From the NCBI GenBank assembly GCA_964407665.1, contig CAYOWK010000007.1, positions 1 to 64,000 on the forward strand: DNA of 64,000 nucleotides, read 5' to 3'. Every line of letters starts with the position of its first letter. Position 1 is the first letter of the stretch. The notes beneath the pieces were generated by a model, which saw only the letters and a program-made list of their open reading frames with translations, had not been told where the DNA came from and made no database searches. The translations under genes were made by a program, and so were the position numbers. Shown piece after piece: positions 32,559 to 39,508 of this stretch. Origin of the DNA: CAYOWK01 sp964407665 (GTDB lineage Bacteria; Pseudomonadota; Alphaproteobacteria; Caulobacterales; Hyphomonadaceae).

Positions 32559-32800
32559 TGCTCCACCTCGACGGGCATCGACTGCAGGCGCTCTGCGTTC
32601 AACTCGGGGTCCTGAACCGCGACCTGCCATCGCTCCTCCATGAAACCGACGCGCCGCCTGAGGTCGTTGAGCTGGTCGAGCGGATCGAGATGTCCCGCCA
32701 GCCCGCGCCGCTGGGAACCGGCATGTCGATCGCCCGCGCGCTGGAGGTCTCCTACGAGAGCCTAAAGCGGGCGGGCGTGATCATCGAGCCGCTCCGGTAA
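32558..32800 (+). CDS. small phage protein, unknown, 80 aa
   Basis: Coupled to the preceding gene. Reads MLHLDGHRLQALCVQLGVLNRDLPSLLHETDAPPEVVELVERIEMSR, helical, with a final SIARALEVSYESLKRAGVIIEPLR. No family recognised. A 100-bp gap follows before the endolysin. Confidence 0.65.
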   Translation: MLHLDGHRLQALCVQLGVLNRDLPSLLHETDAPPEVVELVERIEMSRQPAPLGTGMSIARALEVSYESLKRAGVIIEPLR

Positions 32801-32900
32801 CACGCTTTCATCGAGATACTCATTTCGGGAATCTGCTTGCATCGAGTGGGTGCAACTCTCCCCGGCCGGATCGCGCCGATAATGGCCCCGGAGCCGGGCC

Positions 32901-33689
32901 ATGTCCTTCATCGACAAAGTTGACGCCGCGAAGCGAGTGGTCCTGCGCGAAACGCTGGGGCGGCAGCTGCGTGCGAAGGTCGCCCAGGCCGACCACCTCT
33001 GGAAGATCGCCGAGCTGGTGAACCTCCGGGCCGAGCGCCCGAACGATCCCCTGCAGCCCGAGGACTTCAAACGGGCCGCGTCCCTCTGGGATGTAGACCC
33101 GGCGGCGATTCACGCCCTGGCTGACGCTGAGAGCGCCGGGGCTGGGTTTGAGCCTGACGGCCGGGCGATCATCCTCGTCGAGCCGCACGCCTTCTCGGAA
33201 GCCACTCTCCACGCCTTCGACCGCTCGCACCCGCACGTGAGCTATCCGATCTGGGTGCCGTACAAGAAGGGCGCGAAGCCGCCGGCCGCCTTCGATCGTC
33301 ACCCGTACCTCTATGCGGCGGACGATCGCTGGGCGCTGTTCACGCGCATGGCCGAGCTCCACATCGAGGGCGCCTGCAGCGCGCTGTCGGTCGGACGCTT
33401 CCAGCAGCTGATCGGGCGGACCCCTGCGATGGCACGGGCCGGCATCCCGCCCCACTGGAAATCGCTCGGCTTCCCGTCCGCCGAGGTCTGCTTCAGGTTC
33501 CTCTGCCAGTCGGAGTTCGACCAGCTCGAGGTGCTGCGCCGGTACATCGCCGCCAACGGTCTCAAGCGGGCCCTGAAGGAGCGCGACTGGCGGACCGTCG
33601 CCCGCGGCTACAATGGCTCCGGTCAGGTCGAGGCCTACTCGGCGAAGATGGCCACGGCATACGCGAAGCGGGCGAGGCTCTACGCATGA
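32901..33689 (+). CDS. endolysin, N-acetylmuramidase family, 262 aa
   Basis: LQPEDFKRAASLWDVDPAAIHALADAESAGAGFEPDGRAIILVEPHAFSEAT carries the catalytic Glu of ADAESAG (near residue 77) and the typical ILVEPHAFS motif; ARGYNGSGQVEAYSAKMATAYAKRA closes the domain. It cleaves the glycan backbone of peptidoglycan at lysis. No signal peptide, so a holin or pinholin is needed; the N-terminal 60 residues are an extra helical segment. ATGA-coupled to the spanin gene. Confidence 0.92.
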   Translation: MSFIDKVDAAKRVVLRETLGRQLRAKVAQADHLWKIAELVNLRAERPNDPLQPEDFKRAASLWDVDPAAIHALADAESAGAGFEPDGRAIILVEPHAFSEATLHAFDRSHPHVSYPIWVPYKKGAKPPAAFDRHPYLYAADDRWALFTRMAELHIEGACSALSVGRFQQLIGRTPAMARAGIPPHWKSLGFPSAEVCFRFLCQSEFDQLEVLRRYIAANGLKRALKERDWRTVARGYNGSGQVEAYSAKMATAYAKRARLYA

Positions 33690-34195
33690 TCCAGTGGCAG
33701 GCCATGGCGCTCGGCGCTCTCGCGGTGGCGGGGGCAACCGGCTATTTCGCGTGGCGCACCGGCGACCAGATGGGCTTTGACCGGGGGCTCGGCGCAGCGG
33801 CCGCCAAGATCCGCCCTGTCATCCAGGCGAAGGACGCCGAGATCGCCACCCTGAAGATCGAGACGGCGCAGGCGCAGGCCGAGGTTGCCAAGGTGAACGA
33901 GACAACGGCCCGCCAGTATGCCGAGCTGCAGGCCCTCATGACGTCCGACCAGGCCAAGCGGGACGAGGCGTCCGCCCGGGTCGAGAAGATCGCGGCCGAG
34001 GCGGCCCGGGAAGCGAAACAGGCCAGCCAGCGAGCGCTGGCCGCAAGAGAGGTCATTCAAAATGTCGCGGACACATGCGCTCGCGCTGGCGTGCCTCCTG
34101 ACGTGCTCCGGGTGCTCAACGACATCCTCGACGGCCCGGAGCCCGTCGTTCGTAACGGCGCAATGCCCACCGGCGCCGGTGCGGGTAGACCGTAG
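33686..34195 (+). CDS. inner-membrane spanin (Rz-like), 169 aa
   Basis: An N-terminal membrane anchor (residues about 4-22, QAMALGALAVAGATGYFAW) is followed by a long periplasmic coiled coil (KDAEIATLKIETAQAQAEVAKVNETTARQYAELQALM). The outer-membrane spanin gene starts inside it in the +1 frame. Together they bridge the envelope and disrupt the outer membrane at lysis. Confidence 0.88.
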   Translation: MIQWQAMALGALAVAGATGYFAWRTGDQMGFDRGLGAAAAKIRPVIQAKDAEIATLKIETAQAQAEVAKVNETTARQYAELQALMTSDQAKRDEASARVEKIAAEAAREAKQASQRALAAREVIQNVADTCARAGVPPDVLRVLNDILDGPEPVVRNGAMPTGAGAGRP

Positions 34196-34382
34196 CTTCG
34201 CCGCCGCCCCTCCGCCCTGTCTTGCGGAGCTCACCCCGCCAAGGGTGGAAGGCGAGAGCTGGGGCTCCGTGACTCTCAATCTCACCACCGAGGTCGCCGC
34301 CCGTGACCGGTGCCTGAGGCAGGTCGCGGCCTGGGTCGGTAGCGAACGGAAGGCAAGAGAGACCGGAGCGCCTGGATCATGA
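34062..34382 (+). CDS. outer-membrane spanin lipoprotein (Rz1-like), 106 aa
   Basis: Starts inside the Rz gene in another frame. MSRTHALALACLLTCSGCSTT is a lipoprotein signal with the lipobox ending SGC; the mature part has PPAPV, APPPCLAELTPPR proline-rich stretches typical of o-spanins. Overlap 34062-34195 gives the embedded Rz/Rz1 arrangement. ATGA-coupled to the next gene. Confidence 0.88.
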   Translation: MSRTHALALACLLTCSGCSTTSSTARSPSFVTAQCPPAPVRVDRSFAAAPPPCLAELTPPRVEGESWGSVTLNLTTEVAARDRCLRQVAAWVGSERKARETGAPGS

Positions 34383-35356
34383 GCGACCTCGACCTGACCG
34401 GCGCCCGCGCCAACGAGCCGGGCCTGACCCGGGAGGCTCTCAAAGCCGAGCGCCGGGCGAAGGCGAAGGCCGATCGCGCCGCCTTCTTCGCCGCCGCCGG
34501 CCGGATCGTGCCGCGCATCTTCCTCGGCTCGTTCCTGCTCTCCATCGCTGCGGCCGCCACGATCTACGAGTGGTGGACCTCGGCGCGCGGCTGGCAGGAC
34601 CTGCTGCCCGGCGTCGGCGTGTTCGCCTATGCAGGCTCAACCGCCTCGGTCGGGTTCTGGTATGCCGGGATCTACAAGGTCCGCGAGCAGCTGAAGGCCG
34701 GCGACAAGACCGAGGCGCGGATCTGGATGGCCGTCGCCGCTTCGGCCTTTGTGATCTGCATCACCGGCGTTGCAATCGCGACCCTCACCAACACTGGCGA
34801 GGCTCGCACCGCTGCGCAGGAGAGCCGCCGCGAGCTGGCCCAACTGACCACCAAGCGCGACGAGCTCGTCGACAAGCTGGACCTCTACAGCCTGGACTTC
34901 TGGACCTCGGCCGTGGCCGCCGATGAGCGCAAGCTGGCCGCCCAGCTGGCGATCGCGCGTGGCACCTTCGACATGCCGGATCTCGACATCGACGGAGCCT
35001 GCAGCCGCAAGCTGTCCTTCGAGCAGCGCCGGGCCTGCGTACACGCCAACGGCGGCGTCGACCCCCATACCGGCGTTGAGGTCCAGGGCATCCGCTACGA
35101 GATCGAGCGTTCGCGGAACGGGCTGAAGCAGGCCGAGGCCGACGCCAAGCAGCTGGCCGAGCTCCAGACGACGATCCGGGAGTTCGACCTCGGCACCGGC
35201 GACGCAACGGCGAACGCTTTGGCGCAGTTCCTGAAGGGCGAGGACGCGGCCAATACAGCGCTGCTGACGATCTTTGTCGTCCTTGCGTCGTTGTTCCTGT
35301 TCTGTGGGGGCTTCTATGGCGATTACGTCGCCCGGTTGCTACTTGGGAGAACCTGA
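34379..35356 (+). CDS. phage membrane protein with periplasmic coiled coil, 325 aa
   Basis: Basic N-terminal helix (LTREALKAERRAKAKADRAAFF), hydrophobic segments at about 40-62, 80-98 and 118-140, then a coiled coil (QESRRELAQLTTKRDELVDKLDLYS), a domain with two Cys (DGACSRKLSFEQRRACVHANGG), a second coiled coil and a last membrane helix at about 298-320. Function unknown. Its place in the lysis region suggests a role at the envelope, but no holin family is recognised. Confidence 0.75.
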   Translation: MSDLDLTGARANEPGLTREALKAERRAKAKADRAAFFAAAGRIVPRIFLGSFLLSIAAAATIYEWWTSARGWQDLLPGVGVFAYAGSTASVGFWYAGIYKVREQLKAGDKTEARIWMAVAASAFVICITGVAIATLTNTGEARTAAQESRRELAQLTTKRDELVDKLDLYSLDFWTSAVAADERKLAAQLAIARGTFDMPDLDIDGACSRKLSFEQRRACVHANGGVDPHTGVEVQGIRYEIERSRNGLKQAEADAKQLAELQTTIREFDLGTGDATANALAQFLKGEDAANTALLTIFVVLASLFLFCGGFYGDYVARLLLGRT

Positions 35357-35647
35357 ATGGATCACCTGTTTCTGATGGCGGCGGCCATCTTCGGCGGGAT
35401 CGGCTGGTGGCTGGCGACGCGCCGGGAGTCGGTCCTCTGGTGGGTCAAGATCATCGCCTGGCCTGCCATGGTCTGGCTCGGCGTCTACGTGGTGGTGGAG
35501 CTGCTGCGGTCCCGGCCCGCACTCTGGTCGGGCAACGCCGAGCTAAGCAAGGCCACGATCGGCATCGTCGCGGTCGGCATCTTCCTGCTCTGGCAGGCCG
35601 CCATCATCGATAGTCGCACCCAGGACGGAGGCGCGAGCCACGCATGA
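35357..35647 (+). CDS. holin-like small membrane protein, 96 aa
   Basis: Starts directly after the previous stop. Three hydrophobic segments at about 3-19, 29-50 and 67-84, short loops and a polar C-terminus give class I holin topology. Several other membrane proteins lie here, so which one forms the lysis hole cannot be decided from sequence. Confidence 0.65.
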   Translation: MDHLFLMAAAIFGGIGWWLATRRESVLWWVKIIAWPAMVWLGVYVVVELLRSRPALWSGNAELSKATIGIVAVGIFLLWQAAIIDSRTQDGGASHA

Positions 35648-35925
35648 CACTCGCGCTGATCACGATCGCCGGCCAGCAAGGTGCGGCCTCGCTCGAGCAG
35701 GTGCTCACGGGCGACGTCTCCATGGGGGACGTCCTCGACGCATCCGAGCGGCTGGTAGGCCTCGGGATCTCCGCGACGGACGCTGGCGTGATGATCGCCG
35801 TCCTGGTGTTCGGAATGAAGGTGGTCGACGCCAACAAGGGGCTGTTCGTCACCCTGAATGACTGGCTGCGGCTGGCCCTGAAGCTGGAGCCCAGATCGCA
35901 GCCGGGCCGCCACGACGCGCCGTGA
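35644..35925 (+). CDS. small membrane-associated protein, 93 aa
   Basis: ATGA-coupled. One convincing hydrophobic stretch (residues about 45-62, ATDAGVMIAVLVFGMKVV), amphipathic flanks and a polar tail LKLEPRSQPGRHDAP. Could be an antiholin or structural accessory; unknown. Confidence 0.6.
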   Translation: MTLALITIAGQQGAASLEQVLTGDVSMGDVLDASERLVGLGISATDAGVMIAVLVFGMKVVDANKGLFVTLNDWLRLALKLEPRSQPGRHDAP

Positions 35926-36041
35926 ACCCGGCGCCGTCGCCCCTCGGAATGGTGGCCAGTCTCATCCTCGCACTTGTTCTGCTCGTCTATTGCCATTGGG
36001 CGTGGACCGATCTTTCCTCCATCGAGGTGGTGGGGAGATGA
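35922..36041 (+). CDS. very small membrane protein, 39 aa
   Basis: A GTG at 35922 overlaps the preceding stop (GTGA). Residues 9-27 (GMVASLILALVLLVYCHWAW) make one membrane helix. Followed 3 bp later by the next gene. Short, but coupling and hydrophobicity support it. Confidence 0.55.
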   Translation: MNPAPSPLGMVASLILALVLLVYCHWAWTDLSSIEVVGR

Positions 36042-36044
36042 TCG

Positions 36045-36296
36045 ATGTCCGATCCGAAGGATGGTTCCGAGTCCGGCATCTGGGGCTGGAACGGCGAGGT
36101 GTTCGACAGCAGCTTCGACCCGGCTAAGGAGCTCGAACGTCGCGCCGCAGTCATGCGCACCGCCCACGCAAAGGTCTGGGATGGCGGGCGCAGGCGGCCC
36201 GAGGCGACCGATGCTGACTATTCTGCCTGGGTCGATGCGGCCCAAGAGTGGCAGGACGCTCAGGACTACGCGAACGGCCGCGGGCCCTATGACTGA
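36045..36296 (+). CDS. small acidic phage protein, 83 aa
   Basis: GGGGAGATGATCG lies upstream of the ATG at 36045. Trp-rich (SGIWGWNGEVF, SAWVDAAQEWQDAQDYANG) with no recognised domain. Last clear gene of the lysis region. After it a 36-codon frame (36291-36401) is possible but unsupported. 36402-36508 holds no gene, only a perfect palindrome GCCTGCCGGCAGGC at 36482-36495. Confidence 0.65.
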   Translation: MSDPKDGSESGIWGWNGEVFDSSFDPAKELERRAAVMRTAHAKVWDGGRRRPEATDADYSAWVDAAQEWQDAQDYANGRGPYD

Positions 36297-36508
36297 TCCG
36301 GCCCGGTTGAATATCCGGGTAAACCCTGAGGGTCGAACGTTTCCGAATCTGACCTGCTTGCGCCAGCGAAGCCTTTCGCACCTCGCGCGATATCGGTGAC
36401 TGTGAGCGGCCGTAAGCGCACGAGCCCGGCGGGTTGGTAGATTATGGCCGGGGCGACCCGGAACGGGCTGTTCGCGACAGTGCCTGCCGGCAGGCTGCTA
36501 CCCACAGA

Positions 36509-36540
36509 AAACCCCGCCCTGTGGAGAGCGGGGTTTCTTT
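36509..36540. terminator. intrinsic terminator after the lysis region
   Basis: AAACCCCGC (36509-36517) pairs with GCGGGGTTT (36528-36536), followed by CTTTG rightward and preceded by an A-run that serves as a T-run leftward. It separates the rightward lysis genes from the leftward membrane gene ending at 36564. An alternative fold pairs CCACAG with CTGTGG. Confidence 0.82.
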
Positions 36541-36563
36541 GTGGATAATCCATCGGCTGGCCC

Positions 36564-37127
36564 TCAGGCCGTGCGCCGCCGCCTCGCCCGATAGTTATCG
36601 ATCTTCTCGACTACCTGGGCCAACTCCGGATCCCGAACAGGCGCCGGCAGGGGCTTTGGCGGGGCCGCGAGGACGGCCTGCCGCGGCTTGCGGGCCCAGG
36701 GGCGGCGCTGCTTCAGCTCCCGGCCAAAGGTGTAGGAGGCGAAGACGTTGAACACGCCAAGGCCCCAGGCGAGCGCGGACTCCGCCCAGACCGGCACCAC
36801 CTGCGCCGAGGCGTTTAGGTGGTGGGCGCCGGCATGGACGAGGTTGGCCTCGATGCCGAGGCAGACCCCGCCCAGCAGGACCGTCAGGGCGGCCGTCAGA
36901 TAGTGCCGCTTGGAGGCGGCGTCTGCGAAGCGCGGAAGCGCCTGGGAGAGCATCCACGACGCGGCCGCGAGAGGCGGCGTCAGGAAGGCTCCGATCATCC
37001 ATCCCTTGGCCCAGAAGGAGGCCGTAGCGATGGCGACGGACAGGCCCACAAGGGTGAGCGTGGCCATCTGGGTGGCGCGCTGGACGGGGCTCGTCTCAGC
37101 GGCCAGAGGCTTGCTAGTGTAGTACAT
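36564..37127 (-). CDS. leftward integral membrane protein with Arg-rich tail, 187 aa
   Basis: The ATG at 37127 follows AAGGACACGAGCC. Four hydrophobic segments lie at about 21-40, 44-64, 78-95 and 110-130, then a basic, Pro-rich cytoplasmic tail ending NYRARRRRTA. Size, topology, orientation and tail match the gene at 31477-32163 although the sequences are not closely alike. Isolated behind a terminator near the attachment site, it is a typical place for lysogenic-conversion genes. Function unknown. Confidence 0.75.
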   Translation of the reverse strand: MYYTSKPLAAETSPVQRATQMATLTLVGLSVAIATASFWAKGWMIGAFLTPPLAAASWMLSQALPRFADAASKRHYLTAALTVLLGGVCLGIEANLVHAGAHHLNASAQVVPVWAESALAWGLGVFNVFASYTFGRELKQRRPWARKPRQAVLAAPPKPLPAPVRDPELAQVVEKIDNYRARRRRTA

Positions 37128-37323
37128 GGCTCGTGTCCTTCACGAGGCCGTCGAGGGTGTTAGCGCACCCCCGGCGGCGGTTCCCGGTCAGGCCAACCCT
37201 GGCCGGGATCCCCGGCCTTCGGACTCCCGGACACGCAATGCGGGCCGGTGGCGAGTCCTGCGATGTCGGGGGATGCCGCCACTATGGGCGGAACCTGAAT
37301 TCCCGCAACGGGGTATGTGTTAC

Positions 37324-37566
37324 ATGGCCCCTGATCTGGTTCTCTGGCGCATGGACTGGCCCTTGGCGGGCGACGCCGGCGCGCAGGTCGAGGCGGTAAC
37401 CTTTGGGCCTGATGGGGGCGAGGAGGGAGGGGAGCGCATCCTCGGCCGGCTGGCGATCGCGGACACCGAACCGGGGGCAGGCGAGCCCATTCCCATCTTC
37501 CAGATCCGGCGGCCGCACGGGCCACCCGTGCCACTCGACCTTATCGCCCGCTGGCGTCTCGCGTGA
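37324..37566 (+). CDS. possible small phage protein, 80 aa
   Basis: Frame MAPDLVLWRMDWPLAGDAGAQVEAVTFGPDGGEEGG...FQIRRPHGPPVPLDLIARWRLA. Start uncertain (ATG at 37324 or 37315), ribosome-binding site weak (GGGGTATG). The sequence is protein-like, but antisense frames also read open. It ends inside the 3' end of the leftward zinc-ribbon gene. Low certainty. Confidence 0.4.
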   Translation: MAPDLVLWRMDWPLAGDAGAQVEAVTFGPDGGEEGGERILGRLAIADTEPGAGEPIPIFQIRRPHGPPVPLDLIARWRLA

Positions 37567-37867
37567 CGATGCCGTTGGGTGTCAGCTCCGGCCAGTCGGG
37601 GCTCCCGCCCCAGTAGTCCCGCCAGCCGCCGGGCGGGCGCATGTCCACCGGCCTGATCTCTGGGATAACGGCGAACCCGATCTCGCTGCCGCCGCAGGCC
37701 GAACACTTCGCCCGCGCGCAGATCCCGGCCCCCGTCGCATCGGCCCCCCACATCTGGATAGCCACCGCCTGGCGCACCCGGACGGCACGGCCACAGGCCC
37801 GGCAGTCCAGCATGAAGCCGAGGACGCCCTGGATCATGCCGATGGTGGGGGGAGGTGAGTTGGACAT
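37541..37867 (-). CDS. zinc-ribbon protein near the attachment site, 108 aa
   Basis: From the ATG at 37867 the protein starts MSNSPPPTIGMIQGVLGFMLDCRACGRAV and continues CARAKCSACGGSEIGF, two CxxC pairs forming a zinc ribbon, then a Pro/Trp-rich tail. An upstream ATG at 37930 would add 21 residues. Zinc ribbons beside attachment sites may be directionality factors or orphan regulators; nothing here decides it. Confidence 0.65.
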   Translation of the reverse strand: MSNSPPPTIGMIQGVLGFMLDCRACGRAVRVRQAVAIQMWGADATGAGICARAKCSACGGSEIGFAVIPEIRPVDMRPPGGWRDYWGGSPDWPELTPNGIVTRDASGR

Positions 37868-37940
37868 TGGAAAATCGTTGGAGGGGTGGGGAGGATCGCC
37901 AAAAACTACCGCGATATCCGTGCGTTCCAAAGGCTCTCTG

Positions 37941-38003
37941 CGCCCCTGCTAAGGGCGTATAGGGGTAACTCTATCGTGGGTTCGAATCCCATCCTCTCCG
38001 CCA
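37941..38003 (+). repeat. attR: 3' part of tRNA-Ser(GCU)
   Basis: From the anticodon arm onward this is a tRNA-Ser: stem CGCCC, loop CTGCTAA (anticodon GCT), stem GGGCG, long variable arm TATAGGGGTAACTCTATCG, T-arm GTGGGTTCGAATCCCAT and acceptor strand CCTCTCCGCCA. No D arm or paired 5' acceptor lies in place upstream, so only 63 bp are present. This is the classic remnant left when a phage integrates into a tRNA and restores it at the other end, so it marks the prophage's right boundary. Confidence 0.9.
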
Positions 38004-38019
38004 GCCACGTTCATTGAGC

Positions 38020-38496
38020 TCACGCCGGCCGAGCCGCCACAGGTATCGCGCCTGACAGCTTGACCGTCTCCAGCACCAGGATCGACTTCACGTCGCGCAC
38101 GCCTTCCACGCGCACCAGCGTCTTCAGCACCACCTGCGAGAGGTGCTCCATGTCCTCCGCCAGCACGTGCAGCATGTAGTCTGCGTCGCCTGTCACGGCG
38201 TGGCAGGCGATGATCGCCGGGGTCTCCGCGACCGTCCGATGGAAGCGGGCGATGTTGGCGTCGGAGTGCGCGGTGAGGTTCACCTGCACGAACGCCTCTA
38301 AGCGCTGGCCCGCCTTGGCCGGGTCTAGGATGGCCCGATAGCTACGGATGTAGCCCTCGTCCTCCAGCCGCTTGATGCGCCGGCTGCACGGCGTCGGAGA
38401 CAGCGCGACGCGCTCTGCAATCGCGGTCACCGGCATGCGTCCGTCCGACTGGAGCAAGTCGAGAATCTGCAGATCGAAGTCGTCCAGATCGCGCAC
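38020..38496 (-). CDS. Lrp/AsnC-family transcriptional regulator, 158 aa
   Basis: The GTG at 38496 has TAGGAG 8 nt upstream. Residues about 1-60 are the winged helix-turn-helix (LDDFDLQILDLLQSDGRMPVTAIAERVALSPTPCSRRIKRLEDEGYI); residues about 65-150 the RAM ligand-binding domain (FVQVNLTAHSDANIARFHRTVAETPAIIACHAVTGDADYML). It diverges from phhA across 106 bp containing AT-rich tracts. By position it probably senses an aromatic amino acid and activates the phenylalanine/tyrosine operon. Confidence 0.92.
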   Translation of the reverse strand: MRDLDDFDLQILDLLQSDGRMPVTAIAERVALSPTPCSRRIKRLEDEGYIRSYRAILDPAKAGQRLEAFVQVNLTAHSDANIARFHRTVAETPAIIACHAVTGDADYMLHVLAEDMEHLSQVVLKTLVRVEGVRDVKSILVLETVKLSGAIPVAARPA

Positions 38497-38602
38497 GGAT
38501 TCACTCCTAGAATTATGTTAGGTAGAAAATAGCTCCAATTTGGGGCCACCTATAGGCTTGTTTCGCACGGTTTCGCGGCATGGATCGTGATAACATCCCT
38601 GG

Positions 38603-39508
38603 ATGCATCGCGCGGCTTCGAACGGCAATCTTGGCGTCCCGAACCTTGGGGCCAACTCCGGCAGCCCGCTGCGCGGCGATTACGGTCGCGCGGACACGGA
38701 TTTCATCGTCCCCCAGGACTGGTCCGCCTATACCGCCGAAGACCATGCCATCTGGCGTACGCTCTACGCAGCCCAGTCGGAGGTGCTGCCCGGCCGCGCC
38801 TGCACCGCCTATATGGCCGGTCTCACGCGCATGAACTGTGCGGACGGCATCCCGGACTTCGAGACGCTCGGCCGCCGCCTGCGCCAAGCTACCAGCTGGG
38901 ACATCGTCGCCGTGCCGGGCTTCATTCCGGACACCGTCTTCTTCGCCCACCTCGCCGCGCGCCGTTTCCCGGTCACCCGCTGGATCCGTCGCCGTGACGA
39001 ACTCGACTATCTGGTGGAGCCCGACGTCTTCCACGATTGCTTCGGCCATGTGCCGCTCCTCCTCGATCCTGTCTTCGCGGATTTCCTACAGGCCTACGGC
39101 CAGCGCGGTCTCGAGGCGGACGCAGCCGGCGCGCTGCCTGGTCTTGCTCGCCTCTATTGGCACACCGTCGAGTTCGGCCTGATCCGCGAGAGCGAGGCGC
39201 TGCGCGCCTATGGCGCGGGCATCCTCTCCTCGCGCGCCGAGACTGTGCACTCCCTCGAAAGTCCCGAGCCCGGGCGCATACTGTTCGACCGCGCTCGCAT
39301 CATGCGCACCCGCTATCGCATCGACAGTTTCCAGCCCGCCTACTTCGTCATCGACAGCTTCGACCAACTCTTCGCCGCCATCGCATCCACCGACTTTGCA
39401 ACCGGCGGTCCCGATATCGATCCGGGGGCTATCCTGACATCCGACCGGCTTGTCCACACCGCTGCCCAACCTTCAACCTACCCTTGGAGCCGCCCTGCGC
39501 ATGGCTGA
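38603..39508 (+). CDS. phhA: phenylalanine 4-monooxygenase, 301 aa
   Basis: Converts phenylalanine to tyrosine with tetrahydropterin and O2. The non-heme iron ligands are visible: FHDCFGHVPLL (two His, about 143-150) and WHTVEFGLI (Glu near 192). The N-terminal AYTAEDHAIWRTLYAAQSEVLPGRAC is typical of the short bacterial enzyme. First gene of the catabolic operon; its stop overlaps the hppD start by 8 bp. No pterin-carbinolamine dehydratase (phhB) lies next to it. Confidence 0.96.
   Translation: MHRAASNGNLGVPNLGANSGSPLRGDYGRADTDFIVPQDWSAYTAEDHAIWRTLYAAQSEVLPGRACTAYMAGLTRMNCADGIPDFETLGRRLRQATSWDIVAVPGFIPDTVFFAHLAARRFPVTRWIRRRDELDYLVEPDVFHDCFGHVPLLLDPVFADFLQAYGQRGLEADAAGALPGLARLYWHTVEFGLIRESEALRAYGAGILSSRAETVHSLESPEPGRILFDRARIMRTRYRIDSFQPAYFVIDSFDQLFAAIASTDFATGGPDIDPGAILTSDRLVHTAAQPSTYPWSRPAHG

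Larger units (their letters stand above)
1..38003. mobile_element. temperate siphovirus prophage (right ~38 kb; left end outside window)
   Basis: A continuous set of phage modules: early recombination, lysis-lysogeny switch, replication with an internal origin, terminase-portal-protease-HK97 capsid, head-tail joining, tail chaperone frameshift, tape measure, tail tip, endolysin and spanins. The right boundary is the 3' part of a tRNA-Ser(GCU), after which the genes are ordinary host metabolism. No integrase is visible, so attL, the integrase and the reconstituted tRNA should lie left of position 1. All essential morphogenesis genes look open, so it may be inducible (inference). Confidence 0.93.

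Noticed and set aside
36291..36401. 36-codon frame MTDPARLNIRV...
   Set aside because: No ribosome-binding site beyond an overlap, no domain, and its end runs into non-coding sequence; too weak to list as a gene.
37880..38003. Possible complete tRNA-Ser using GGAGGGG at 37880-37886 as 5' acceptor strand
   Set aside because: It can pair with CCTCTCC, but the spacing gives 124 nt, no D arm exists, and the intervening sequence is unlike tRNA. The partial attR reading fits better.
1..38003. Gene transfer agent instead of a prophage
   Set aside because: Tail genes resemble GTA types, but repressor switch, own helicase and origin, endolysin/spanins and a tRNA attachment remnant indicate a true temperate phage.
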